Shown: positions 1-6,957 of the stretch, in pieces
Position numbering within the stretch: the first letter of the stretch is position 1
How the letters are laid out: every line of letters starts with the position of its first letter
Source of the DNA: an uncultured Ruminiclostridium sp.
GTDB taxonomy: Bacteria; Bacillota; Clostridia; Oscillospirales; Ruminococcaceae
Assembly: GCA_934462775.1 (NCBI GenBank)
Contig: CAKSIR010000051.1
Span: 1 to 14,651 of the forward strand
Direction: 5' to 3'
Length of the DNA stretch: 14,651 bases
Made by a program: the position numbers and the translations under genes
The notes under the pieces: model-generated
Told to the model about the DNA's origin: nothing
The model's input: the letters and a program-made list of their open reading frames with translations, nothing else
Databases searched by the model: none

Positions 1-4
1 GCTT

Positions 5-1024
5 TTATAAATTCTCAAGTATTATCTCTGCAATGTTTTGTAAAGGCGCTTGTTTTACAACTGCGCCAATGTCGTAAGCCACCATTGGCATACCGTAAAC
101 AACGCAGCTTTCTTTATCCTGACCTATTGTAAACGCGCCGGCTTTGCGCATTTTCAGCAGTCCCTTTGCGCCGTCGCTGCCCATTCCTGTAAGGATTGCG
201 CCGATTGCGTTTGAGCCTGCTGTATCGGCAACGCTGTCGAAAAGCACATCAACCGACGGACAGTGTCCCGACACTTTATCGCCAAGCTTAGAGGAAACGT
301 AATAGCCCTTTAAGTCCTTGCAAAGGCGCAGATGGAAACCGCCTGCGGCAATTATGACCTTGCCCGTTTCCACGCGGTCGCCGTCCTCTGCCTCCTTAAC
401 GTTCATGCGGCAGATTCGGTCCATTCTTTCGGCGTACATTTTGGTAAATCCGGCAGGCATATGCTGTACGATGACAATGCCCGGAGTGTTGGCAGGCAGA
501 TTCTGCAAAACTACCTGTAAAGCGTCAGTGCCGCCTGTACTTGCACCGAGGGCGATAATTTTGCTGCTGGGAACAGCCGATTTAAGCTTAAGCGCGGACA
601 TCGTGCTGAGTTGGCTGCTTTTCGGTACCTTCACCTTTGCAACCGCGGCAATTTTTACCTTGTTGCAGAGATGGACTGCAAAAACCTGAATTGACGCCAT
701 ACTGTGAGCTATCGGCTTTTTGATATAGTCAACCGCGCCTGCGCTTATTGCGTCAAACGAAGTAACCGCGCTTGATGAAACAACTATAACGGGAATCGGA
801 TACTGGGGTATCAGCTTTTTCAAAAAATCAATACCGCTCATTTTCGGCATTTCAACGTCAAGTGTAACTACATCGGGGCGCAGCTGCACAATCTTATCTC
901 TTGCCTCAAAAGCGTTGCAGGCTGTTCCTATTACTTCAATATCTTTGTCCTCGTTCAACGCATTTGCTATTGTTTCGCGGAACAACAATGAATCGTCACA
1001 GACAAGAACTCTGATTTTTGACAA
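5..1024 (-). CDS. cheB: Chemotaxis protein-glutamate methylesterase/glutamine deamidase CheB
   Basis: CheB removes methyl groups from, and deamidates, glutamyl/glutaminyl residues of chemoreceptors in the cytoplasm; it is switched on by phosphoryl transfer from CheA. Seen: an N-terminal receiver domain (about 1-120) with the acidic pair D10/D11, phospho-acceptor D56 in LDVEMPKMSG and conserved K103 in DYIKKP. A Lys/Ser-rich linker (about 121-152) leads to the methylesterase domain with the triad S162 (GASTGGTDAL), H188 (QHMPAGF) and D284 (GMGSDGA). Length 339 aa is normal for the family. The start is TTG at 1024: an in-frame TGA lies three codons upstream, and AAAGGATGA precedes it at good spacing. 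It is the last che gene in the window, 23 nt after cheR; genes further downstream lie off the left edge. Family assignment is secure. Confidence 0.97.
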   Translation of the reverse strand: MSKIRVLVCDDSLLFRETIANALNEDKDIEVIGTACNAFEARDKIVQLRPDVVTLDVEMPKMSGIDFLKKLIPQYPIPVIVVSSSAVTSFDAISAGAVDYIKKPIAHSMASIQVFAVHLCNKVKIAAVAKVKVPKSSQLSTMSALKLKSAVPSSKIIALGASTGGTDALQVVLQNLPANTPGIVIVQHMPAGFTKMYAERMDRICRMNVKEAEDGDRVETGKVIIAAGGFHLRLCKDLKGYYVSSKLGDKVSGHCPSVDVLFDSVADTAGSNAIGAILTGMGSDGAKGLLKMRKAGAFTIGQDKESCVVYGMPMVAYDIGAVVKQAPLQNIAEIILENL

Positions 1025-1047
1025 ATGTAATCATCCTTTTCAATTAT

Positions 1048-1872
1048 TTAGCTATTTAGCGGCCTGCGGTAGATAGCAGGCTTTATATATTCGAAATTTG
1101 TTGCGTCGCGGGGAATGCTTTCGGCGTGTCCGATAAATAAGTATCCGCCGGGCGCAAGAACGTCATAAAATCGCTTTACAAGCTCCACCTTTGTGGGCAG
1201 GTCGAAATAAATCATGACATTTCTGCAAAAAATCAGGTCGAATGGGTGCTTTCTGAAAGGAATCTGCTCCATAAGATTAAAGGTCTTGAAAATAACCTGT
1301 TTTTGCAGAAAAGGTTTCACCTGATAACATTCGTTCTGAAGCGGAGTAAAGTATTTGGGAATCCACTGCGGGGGCAGGTTTTTCATGCTTTCCGCGTGGT
1401 AAATGCCCTTTTGTGCCTTGTCAAGAACGTTCATTGAAATGTCCGTTGCAAGGGTTCTTGTGTCCCACATAGACGCTGAGGAGCCGAAATACTCCATAAT
1501 CTGCATTTCGTTTGTATACGCTTCCTCGCCGCTGGAACAGCCTGCGCTCCAAAGGTAGATTACCTTTTTCTGCTTTGTCTGCTCCATATACGGGAGAAAC
1601 TCGCTGCGCATAAACTCGTAATGCTCCGGCTCGCGCATAAAGTATGTATGGTTTGTTGTAAGCTTGTTGAGCAGGGCGACCATTTCGGTGCCCGTTGTGT
1701 CGCTGAACAGCATATCAAGGTAGGAGGTGAAGTCCTTGAAACCCTTGCGCTGGATTTCGTTGCTCAGCCTTCCCTCAATCAATATGCGCTTCTGTGAAAG
1801 ATTTATGCCGTAATTCTCGTGAATAAACGTTACAAGTCTTGTAAAATCGCCGTCCGATATTTTCATAGGCAT
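1048..1872 (-). CDS. cheR: Chemotaxis protein methyltransferase CheR
   Basis: CheR transfers methyl groups from S-adenosylmethionine to receptor glutamates and so opposes CheB during adaptation. Seen in 274 aa: an N-terminal helical domain (about 1-75), then the CheR signature TTNHTYFMREPEHYEF (about 72-87). The SAM-binding loop is LWSAGCSSGEEAYT (about 107-120), followed by FDLIFCRNVMIYF and a C-terminal LFIGHAES. All are standard for a single-domain CheR with no TPR extension. The ATG at 1872 has AAAGGA about 11 nt upstream; a second ATG two codons later (MPM) is an equally possible start. It lies 34 nt after cheW and 23 nt before cheB, so it is probably cotranscribed with both. Confidence 0.97.
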   Translation of the reverse strand: MPMKISDGDFTRLVTFIHENYGINLSQKRILIEGRLSNEIQRKGFKDFTSYLDMLFSDTTGTEMVALLNKLTTNHTYFMREPEHYEFMRSEFLPYMEQTKQKKVIYLWSAGCSSGEEAYTNEMQIMEYFGSSASMWDTRTLATDISMNVLDKAQKGIYHAESMKNLPPQWIPKYFTPLQNECYQVKPFLQKQVIFKTFNLMEQIPFRKHPFDLIFCRNVMIYFDLPTKVELVKRFYDVLAPGGYLFIGHAESIPRDATNFEYIKPAIYRRPLNS

Positions 1873-1906
1873 AATAAATCATTTCCTTTCGTTATCGGTT
1901 TGCGAT

Positions 1907-2422
1907 TCAGCCGTTGTCATCGGTATCGTAAATGAGCTTCTGAATATCCAGAACGAGCTTTATTCCGTCGTTCATTTCCAGAATATAGCCGATATACTTG
2001 TTGGCGTTTACACCGCTAAGCTTAGGGGTTGACGCAATATGCTTTTCGGTAACAGAAAGTACGTCAAGCACCTCGTCAACGATAAGTCCGACCTGAACGT
2101 CCTTTGAAGCAACTATGATTATGCTTGTACGGTCGGTGGTTTCTATTTCTTCCTTGCCGAAACGGCTGCGGATATTTACAACTGGCACGACCTTACTGCG
2201 GACGTTGATTATACCTTTTATGTATGATGGGATTCCTGGAACCTTTGTAATGGTCGGAACGCCGATAATTTCAATTACATATGGGATTTCAATGCCGTAA
2301 ATCTGGTCGCCTATATAGAAAGTAAGTACCTTTGTGATTTCGCTTTCTTTTTCTTTTTTAGCCTCAGCTTCTCTAATCTGAAGCTGCGTCTGCTTATCAA
2401 GCAGTTCTTTTATATCTGCCAC
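1907..2422 (-). CDS. cheW: Chemotaxis coupling protein CheW
   Basis: CheW is the SH3-like adaptor that links CheA to the tips of membrane chemoreceptors. Seen in 171 aa: a charged, probably helical N-terminal extension (about 1-32, rich in Lys, Glu and Gln) before the CheW fold. The fold shows the usual landmarks: VLTFYIGDQIYGIEI, IPSYIKGIINVRSKVVPVVN, VGLIVDEVLDVLSV and a C-terminal IGYILEMNDGIKLVLDIQK. The start is GTG at 2422, chosen because GGGAGGG lies about 7 nt upstream and no better start exists. The gap to cheA is only 14 nt and holds just this ribosome binding site, which implies tight cotranscription. The extension makes the protein a little longer than typical CheW proteins of about 140-160 aa. 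Confidence 0.96.
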   Translation of the reverse strand: MADIKELLDKQTQLQIREAEAKKEKESEITKVLTFYIGDQIYGIEIPYVIEIIGVPTITKVPGIPSYIKGIINVRSKVVPVVNIRSRFGKEEIETTDRTSIIIVASKDVQVGLIVDEVLDVLSVTEKHIASTPKLSGVNANKYIGYILEMNDGIKLVLDIQKLIYDTDDNG

Positions 2423-2436
2423 GTTAAATCCCTCCC

Positions 2437-4587
2437 TTAATAGGTATCAATGAGATTGTTGACGTCAACGATAAGTGAAATGCTGCCGTCACCCATGATT
2501 GTACAGCCTGAAAGTCCTTCTGCCTTAAGATTATACTGACCTAAGTAAGGCGGGAACGGCTTAACGACAACCTGCTGTTCGCCGATAAGACGGTCGGAGA
2601 ATAAGCATACGCTCTTTCCCTCTGCCTCAACAAGAAGCAGGATGCCGTCCTCAAATTCCGTAACGTCTGTCGGTAAGCTGAATTTCTGGTGCAGGCGCAT
2701 GATAGGGTAGCAAACGCCTCTGATCATGATCATTTCGCCCTGCTGTGTATCCTTGATTATCTGGTCGTGGGTTACCTTGAAGCTTTCCTTGATATTTGAG
2801 ATCGGAACGGTGAAGATGTTGCCGCCGACCTTGATTTCCATACCGTCGATAATTGCAAGGGTAAGCGGAATCTTAATAATAAACGTTGTTCCTTCGCCTT
2901 CCTTGCTTTCAAGGGTAAGGGAGCCGCCGCACTTTTCAATATTCTTGCGTACAACGTCCATGCCCACGCCTCTGCCGCTGTATTCTGTAACGACTTCGTT
3001 TGTGGAGAAGCCCGGCAGGAGAATCATGTTCTGGATTTCACGCTCGGTATATTCTTCGACCGGCTTTGTGAGCAATCCGTTTTCCTGTGCCTTTGCAAGC
3101 ACCTTTTCAATGTTGATGCCCTTGCCGTCGTCGGAGATTGTGATAATAACCTCGCCGGACGCGTTCATGGCGGAAAGCTTGATAGTGCCCTTTGCAGGCT
3201 TGCCTGCCGCGATACGCTCTTCGGCGGTGTCCTCAATGCCGTGGTCCATGCAGTTGCGCACAAGGTGCATAAGCGGGTCGTTCAGGTTATCGACAATGGA
3301 CTTGTCAACTTCGGTTGTGTCGCCGTCAATGATAAGCTCAACGTCCTTGTTCAGCTTCATCTTCATGTCGCGGACAATTCTGTTCATCTTCTGGAACGGA
3401 CCTGTCAGCGGAACCATTCTGATCGACATTACAGTGTCCTGAAGCTCGTCTGTAAGCTTTCTGAGTTCACGGGCAGCCTTTGAAAAGCTCTCAAGCTGAA
3501 GTCCGTCCAGTTCAGGGTTGGAGATAACCATCGACTCGGTTGTGATGATTTCGCCGACTATATCGTGGAGCTGGTCAAGCTTCTGGAGGTTTACGCTGAT
3601 AAGGCTCTGCTTGCCTGTGCTGCTTGTGGCTGTTTTCTTGTCGTCCTTTGCGGGGGCGGATTTCTGTGCTGCAACCGGTTTGCTTTCAGCAGGCTTGACA
3701 GCAATTTCGGGAGCCTTTTCAGGCGCTTTTTCCGCTGCTGCGGCAGGTGCGGGCTGTGCCGCGGGAGCCTCTGTCTGAACCGCAGGAGCGGCTTCAGCCT
3801 TTTCGGCGGAATGAGCGTTGTCGATAACCTCGTAGGATTCAACGTTTACCGCGTCCTCGATAACCTTGAGAACAGCGTGCGGGTCGTCTGCCTTAAACGT
3901 TACAAGGAAGCCGTTGTCGATTATGTAATTTGAAGTTTCTGCGTTTGATTCAACGTCGGCGGGAACAAAGCTCTTTACTTCCGCAACCTCTCTGATTTTG
4001 TTGAGAAGCAGGAAAGCGCGGAGGTTTTCCATTTTGCAGCCTTCCTCGAAGAACACGCGTACCGTTGTGCAGCCGTCGTCGTGAGCGGCAGCGGCTTCTG
4101 CGGCAGTTGCGGCAGCTGCGGAAGCGCCTACGTCGGCAAGCTCCTTTGCGGACGGCGCAACGCCGTCAAGCTCGCCCTTGAGCATTTTTGCGCCTTCCTC
4201 AAGCTTTGCGATAATATCTGAAAAGTCTGTAGGTTCGTAGTCGTCGTTGTTCTGGATTTCCTCGATTTCGGCCTTGAAAAGGTCGGACATCTGGAAAACA
4301 AGATCATATACAAAGCTTACATCTGTAACTTTCGCAGGGTCTTCACGGATAATAAAGAACATATCCTCTCCCTTGTGCGCAAGCTTTTGCAGATTTTCAA
4401 ATCCCATCATTGCAGACGAGCCCTTTACCGTGTGCATTATACGGAAAATTTCGTTAATGTCGTCCTCGGTAAATTTGTTGGCTTGTTCTGTGCGCAAAAG
4501 GATTTCATCAAGAGATTCAAGCAGCGTGGTTGTCTCAAAGATGTATGCGTCAAGCATTGATTCCATTCCGGGTTCAACTTTAGCCAT
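2437..4587 (-). CDS. cheA: Chemotaxis histidine kinase CheA
   Basis: CheA is the cytoplasmic dimeric kinase that phosphorylates CheY and CheB in response to receptor state. Domains seen in 716 aa: the P1/Hpt domain (about 1-135) has phospho-His H52 in MHTVKGSSAMMGF. A P2-like response-regulator docking domain (about 172-256) follows an Ala-rich spacer. A Pro/Ala/Lys-rich linker runs about 260-325. The P3 dimerisation hairpin (about 328-395) contains LDQLHDIVGEI and MSIRMVPL. The P4 ATPase (about 396-578) has the N box LMHLVRNCMDHGIE, G1 box ISDDGKGIN, F box LLPGFSTNE and G2 box SGRGVGMDVV. The P5 CheW-like domain runs about 580-716. The ATG at 4587 has AAGGGAAGG 8 nt upstream. It is the first gene of the operon, behind a sigma-28-like promoter candidate. 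No catalytic residue appears to be missing. Confidence 0.98.
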   Translation of the reverse strand: MAKVEPGMESMLDAYIFETTTLLESLDEILLRTEQANKFTEDDINEIFRIMHTVKGSSAMMGFENLQKLAHKGEDMFFIIREDPAKVTDVSFVYDLVFQMSDLFKAEIEEIQNNDDYEPTDFSDIIAKLEEGAKMLKGELDGVAPSAKELADVGASAAAATAAEAAAAHDDGCTTVRVFFEEGCKMENLRAFLLLNKIREVAEVKSFVPADVESNAETSNYIIDNGFLVTFKADDPHAVLKVIEDAVNVESYEVIDNAHSAEKAEAAPAVQTEAPAAQPAPAAAAEKAPEKAPEIAVKPAESKPVAAQKSAPAKDDKKTATSSTGKQSLISVNLQKLDQLHDIVGEIITTESMVISNPELDGLQLESFSKAARELRKLTDELQDTVMSIRMVPLTGPFQKMNRIVRDMKMKLNKDVELIIDGDTTEVDKSIVDNLNDPLMHLVRNCMDHGIEDTAEERIAAGKPAKGTIKLSAMNASGEVIITISDDGKGINIEKVLAKAQENGLLTKPVEEYTEREIQNMILLPGFSTNEVVTEYSGRGVGMDVVRKNIEKCGGSLTLESKEGEGTTFIIKIPLTLAIIDGMEIKVGGNIFTVPISNIKESFKVTHDQIIKDTQQGEMIMIRGVCYPIMRLHQKFSLPTDVTEFEDGILLLVEAEGKSVCLFSDRLIGEQQVVVKPFPPYLGQYNLKAEGLSGCTIMGDGSISLIVDVNNLIDTY

Positions 4588-4610
4588 TGTTTTGTCCTTC
4601 CCTTCTTAAT

Positions 4611-4637
4611 ATATCGGTGGATATATTGTAACATTTT
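4611..4637 (-). promoter_or_regulatory. Candidate sigma-28 (SigD/FliA-type) promoter for the che operon
   Basis: Read on the minus strand, this stretch holds ACCGATAT (4618 down to 4611), 7 of 8 matches to the flagellar sigma -10 element GCCGATAA/T. AAAA (4637-4634) lies 15 nt upstream, where TAAA is expected. The -10 ends 23 nt before the cheA ATG, leaving a short leader that contains the AAGGGAAGG ribosome binding site. Sigma-28 control of che genes is well established in Firmicutes and Proteobacteria. The -35 is imperfect, and no sigma-28 gene is in the window, so this stays a prediction. Confidence 0.5.
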
Positions 4638-4659
4638 TTTCAAAATGCTTTTTGTTTTG

Positions 4660-4688
4660 TTGAAAATTAAAAATTTATATGATAGAAT
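4660..4688 (+). promoter_or_regulatory. Predicted sigma-A promoter of the FliK-like/FlhB-C operon
   Basis: TTGAAA (4660-4665) and TAGAAT (4683-4688) are separated by exactly 17 nt in an AT-rich tract, about 40 nt before the predicted TTG start of the FliK-like gene. Each hexamer matches the consensus at 5 of 6 positions. Unlike the divergent cheA promoter, nothing resembling a sigma-28 element is seen on this strand. The two sides of the gap may therefore answer to different sigma factors. Confidence 0.6.
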
Positions 4689-4713
4689 ATAAGCACAGAC
4701 TTAACAACTGACG

Positions 4714-4720
4714 AAAGGTG
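4714..4720 (+). promoter_or_regulatory. Ribosome binding site that sets the FliK-like start
   Basis: AAAGGTG lies 8 nt before TTG at 4729 but overlaps the alternative in-frame GTG at 4720 (AAAGG ends 1 nt before it). This spacing argues for the TTG start. Confidence 0.6.
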
Positions 4721-4728
4721 TGATAAAA

Positions 4729-6564
4729 TTGCCACAGATTTCACAGGTAAGCAGCACTACTGCCGCAGGCGGCAGCTATTCCAATACTTTAAATAACAAT
4801 GCCGGTCAGTTTAATATAAATCAGCTTGACAGGCAGAACGGCGTAACCTCCGCAACCGACCAGAAGCCGGGCGGCATAAACAACGCCAATGTCCGTTACG
4901 ACAACGACTCGCCTGTAATTCAGACTGCAAGAGATCCTGCCTCCGCAATGGATACTCTTAGAGAGATTATCGCAAGCGACCTTCTGAACTCCGCAAAGCT
5001 AAATGGATACACCGAGCTTGCGGGAGAGCTTGACGAGCTTAACAACAGCCTTTACATAAGTCCTGACAGGCTGGTTCATGAAATGCTCTCGCAGGAGGAG
5101 CAGAACACCATTTTCGGCGGCGACAAAATCTACGACCTTCTCCGCAGGCTTGCGTCAACAGGCGACGAGGATATGAACGAATCCATCGGCGTGCTGCTCA
5201 AAGCGCTGAACTTTGCGCAAAGCAAGGAGCAGATACTTGACGCTCTTTCCTCCAACATGAAATTCCTTTCGGAGTATTTCAGCCCCAACAAGACCCTTTC
5301 GGAAAACCTTATGAATCTCAGCAAGGCGTGGGGTGAAAGCAGCGGCGAAAATTACGGTGCGCTGAAAAATCAGACCATGCATGTTCTGAACGACTTATCC
5401 AACAGCCTGCTCAGCGACGACCGCACTCAGACGCTCATACCGCTGATAATCAACACGCTGTCAAAGTACAATACCAACAGCTATATGCTGAAGGAAGCGT
5501 TCAACGAGGTTATGTCACAGATTCCGTCGACTTCGGACAGAAACGAACTGATTTCCGCTTTCGAGGAAATTCTTGGAAAGATTTTCAATCAAGCGTCGGA
5601 TAACATAACCTATAATAATAATACAGCAAATGACCAAAAAAATCAAGTAGAAAATGACTTATTTAGTAAGGAAAGTCAAAATATTGATAAAAATTCGGCT
5701 GAAACAGGTAAAATCGCGGAATCTCTTGCCGATGCTATCCAAAAAAAGGAAAATTTTTCCACCGAACCCTTTATGAAAAGCTTTTTGCTCGGAAAAACAG
5801 ACGGCATGGAAACCATAAAGCATATGCTTGGCTCGCTGCTTGAAAGCGGCGGCGACAAAGCGCTGCTTGAACAAGGGCTTGGTCAGATTCAGAATATGGA
5901 CGAGCTGGTGGATTTTCTCAACGAATTGCTGAGCAAAATGCCGGACATGGAAAACAGACAGACGCTTTTTGAGAATCTTGAGGAGATTATCTCCCACATG
6001 GCTGACAAGAACGAGCTTGCACAACAGCAGAAGCTCCCGATAAATCCCGACAGCGGAACTCTCGAAAAGCTCACCGCCTTTATCGGAAAGAATATCAACC
6101 ACCCTGCGCTTACCACTCTTGACGGCTACAATGCGGCAAATCTGCTGCAAAGTATGCTTAACGCACCGGGGGTTTTCACTCCGCTTGCGCACTATATCCT
6201 GCCGCTTCAGATTGAGGATTCAAAGGCGTTCGGCGAGCTTTGGGTGGACAACGAGGGAAAAAAGTCCGCGGGCGGCAAAATCGAGAAGAACTATCATCTT
6301 TTCCTCACTTTTGAAGTTGAGGCGACAGGCAGATTTGAGCTTAACCTCTATGCAAAGGAAAACGATGTTACAATAACTCTGCTGCACCCGTGGAGCTACA
6401 TAGAAAAGGTTCCGGACCTTACCGCGAAAATCAACCGTTATGTTACGGCGGTAGGTTACAGCCCAAAGGGTCTTACCACGGGAATCCTCAAAAAACCGCA
6501 TTCACTTTCGGATATATTCCCAAAAATCAAGGAAAGAAGGTCGGGTCTGAATGTCAAAGCGTAA
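4729..6564 (+). CDS. FliK-like (flagellar hook-length control type) protein with internal repeats
   Basis: The role is inferred, not certain: FliK-type proteins are exported rulers that report hook length to FlhB and trigger the switch in export substrates. Seen in 611 aa (TTG start): a Gly/Asn/Ser/Thr-rich N-terminus (about 1-60), then a long alpha-helical, Leu/Glu-rich region (about 65-475) with an internal repeat. An Asn/Lys-rich low-complexity linker (about 290-340) interrupts it. The C-terminal globular domain (about 485-598) has RFELNLYAKENDVTITLLHP followed by a helical stretch, in the position and style of a FliK C-terminal domain. No signal peptide or membrane segment is visible. It has its own promoter, is divergent from cheA, and its end overlaps the FlhB-C paralogue by 14 nt; that partnership is the best support for the call. 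An in-frame GTG at 4720 would add 3 residues. Confidence 0.6.
   Translation: MPQISQVSSTTAAGGSYSNTLNNNAGQFNINQLDRQNGVTSATDQKPGGINNANVRYDNDSPVIQTARDPASAMDTLREIIASDLLNSAKLNGYTELAGELDELNNSLYISPDRLVHEMLSQEEQNTIFGGDKIYDLLRRLASTGDEDMNESIGVLLKALNFAQSKEQILDALSSNMKFLSEYFSPNKTLSENLMNLSKAWGESSGENYGALKNQTMHVLNDLSNSLLSDDRTQTLIPLIINTLSKYNTNSYMLKEAFNEVMSQIPSTSDRNELISAFEEILGKIFNQASDNITYNNNTANDQKNQVENDLFSKESQNIDKNSAETGKIAESLADAIQKKENFSTEPFMKSFLLGKTDGMETIKHMLGSLLESGGDKALLEQGLGQIQNMDELVDFLNELLSKMPDMENRQTLFENLEEIISHMADKNELAQQQKLPINPDSGTLEKLTAFIGKNINHPALTTLDGYNAANLLQSMLNAPGVFTPLAHYILPLQIEDSKAFGELWVDNEGKKSAGGKIEKNYHLFLTFEVEATGRFELNLYAKENDVTITLLHPWSYIEKVPDLTAKINRYVTAVGYSPKGLTTGILKKPHSLSDIFPKIKERRSGLNVKA
5500..6000 (+). 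repeat. Diverged internal protein repeat in the FliK-like gene
   Basis: Two segments about 139 codons apart (5500-5583 and 5917-6000) encode alignable helices: FNEVMSQIPSTSDRNELISA and LNELLSKMPDMENRQTLFEN, each continuing to an EEI. About 9 of 28 positions are identical (shared N-E, S, P, R, L, E-E-I) with mostly conservative changes elsewhere. This suggests an old duplication of a helical unit. The similarity is visible only in protein. Confidence 0.5.
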
Positions 6565-6838
6565 AATTTACGGTCAAAAGGCGGCGGTTGCCTTAAAATA
6601 CAACCCTGACGCAAACAGCGCTCCTATGGTGGTTGCGTCCGGAATGGGAGAAATCGCACAGAAGATAGTCAATATTGCCGATGAAAACGGCGTTCCTATT
6701 TACCGCGACGACAGCACGGCTGCGCTGCTTGTTATGCTGAACTCGGGAGAGCGGGTTCCGCCCGAGCTTTATCAGATAGTAGCGGCAATCTACGCCGAGG
6801 TCGTTTACGGCGCAACCCACGGAACAAAAAAGCTTTAA
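6551..6838 (+). CDS. FlhB C-terminal-domain paralogue (EscU/YscU/HrcU family, FlhX/YlqH type)
   Basis: The 95-aa protein matches the cytoplasmic C-terminal domain of FlhB, the export-gate switch subunit of flagellar type III secretion. The hallmark strings are AAVALKYNPD, APMVVASGMGEIAQKI, ADENGVPIYRDD, AALLVML, GERVPPELYQIVAAIYAEVV. It has no transmembrane part. The NPTH autocleavage motif that precedes YAVALKY in FlhB is replaced by YGQK, so it resembles the fragment left after FlhB self-cleavage. Such free-standing paralogues (FlhX in Helicobacter, YlqH in Bacillus) are known, and FlhX can partly replace the FlhB fragment. The ATG at 6551 has AAGAAGG 10 nt upstream and overlaps the FliK-like stop by 14 nt, implying translational coupling. 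It is the last gene before a terminator. Confidence 0.88.
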   Translation: MSKRKIYGQKAAVALKYNPDANSAPMVVASGMGEIAQKIVNIADENGVPIYRDDSTAALLVMLNSGERVPPELYQIVAAIYAEVVYGATHGTKKL

Positions 6839-6843
6839 AAATC

Positions 6844-6898
6844 AGTCCTTGTTTTATATCGGTGCAAACTGCGCGGCTTATAAAATGAGGACTTTTTT
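6844..6898 (+). terminator. Rho-independent terminator of the FliK-like/FlhB-C operon
   Basis: A 15-bp stem pairs 6844-6858 with 6879-6893, with two G-U wobbles and no mismatch. Its apex can form a further 4-bp hairpin (6862-6865 with 6871-6874). Six T residues (6893-6898) follow. It starts 6 nt after the flhB-like stop and ends just before the ECF promoter. Confidence 0.88.
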
Positions 6899-6905
6899 GT
6901 AAAAA

Positions 6906-6932
6906 TGTAACTTTTTTCTGCGTAAAGGCGTC
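6906..6932 (+). promoter_or_regulatory. Predicted ECF-type autoregulatory promoter
   Basis: TGTAAC (6906-6911), then 17 nt that begin with six T residues, then CGTC (6929-6932). This is the AAC/CGT architecture read by ECF sigma factors; the Bacillus SigX and SigM sites, for example, are TGTAAC-N17-CGAC and TGAAAC-N16-CGTC. It lies 25 nt before the ECF sigma gene, leaving a short leader that holds AAAGGGAGGG. The simplest reading is that the sigma factor transcribes its own operon. Confidence 0.65.
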
Positions 6933-6957
6933 TTTATTTACAAAGGGAGGGAAATAT

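Noticed and set aside
2726..3442. 238-aa open frame on the plus strand
   Set aside because: It lies wholly antisense to the CheA ATPase and CheW-like region, has Ser/Ile-rich non-protein-like composition and no ribosome binding site; it is a shadow frame.
3700..3800. Possible DNA repeat in the Ala/Pro/Lys-rich part of cheA
   Set aside because: It is a low-complexity interdomain linker of CheA read from GC-rich Ala/Pro codons, a common feature between P2 and P3.
5659..6192. 177-aa open frame on the minus strand
   Set aside because: It is antisense to the FliK-like gene, rich in Phe/His/Arg/Cys as expected of a complementary frame, with no start signal.
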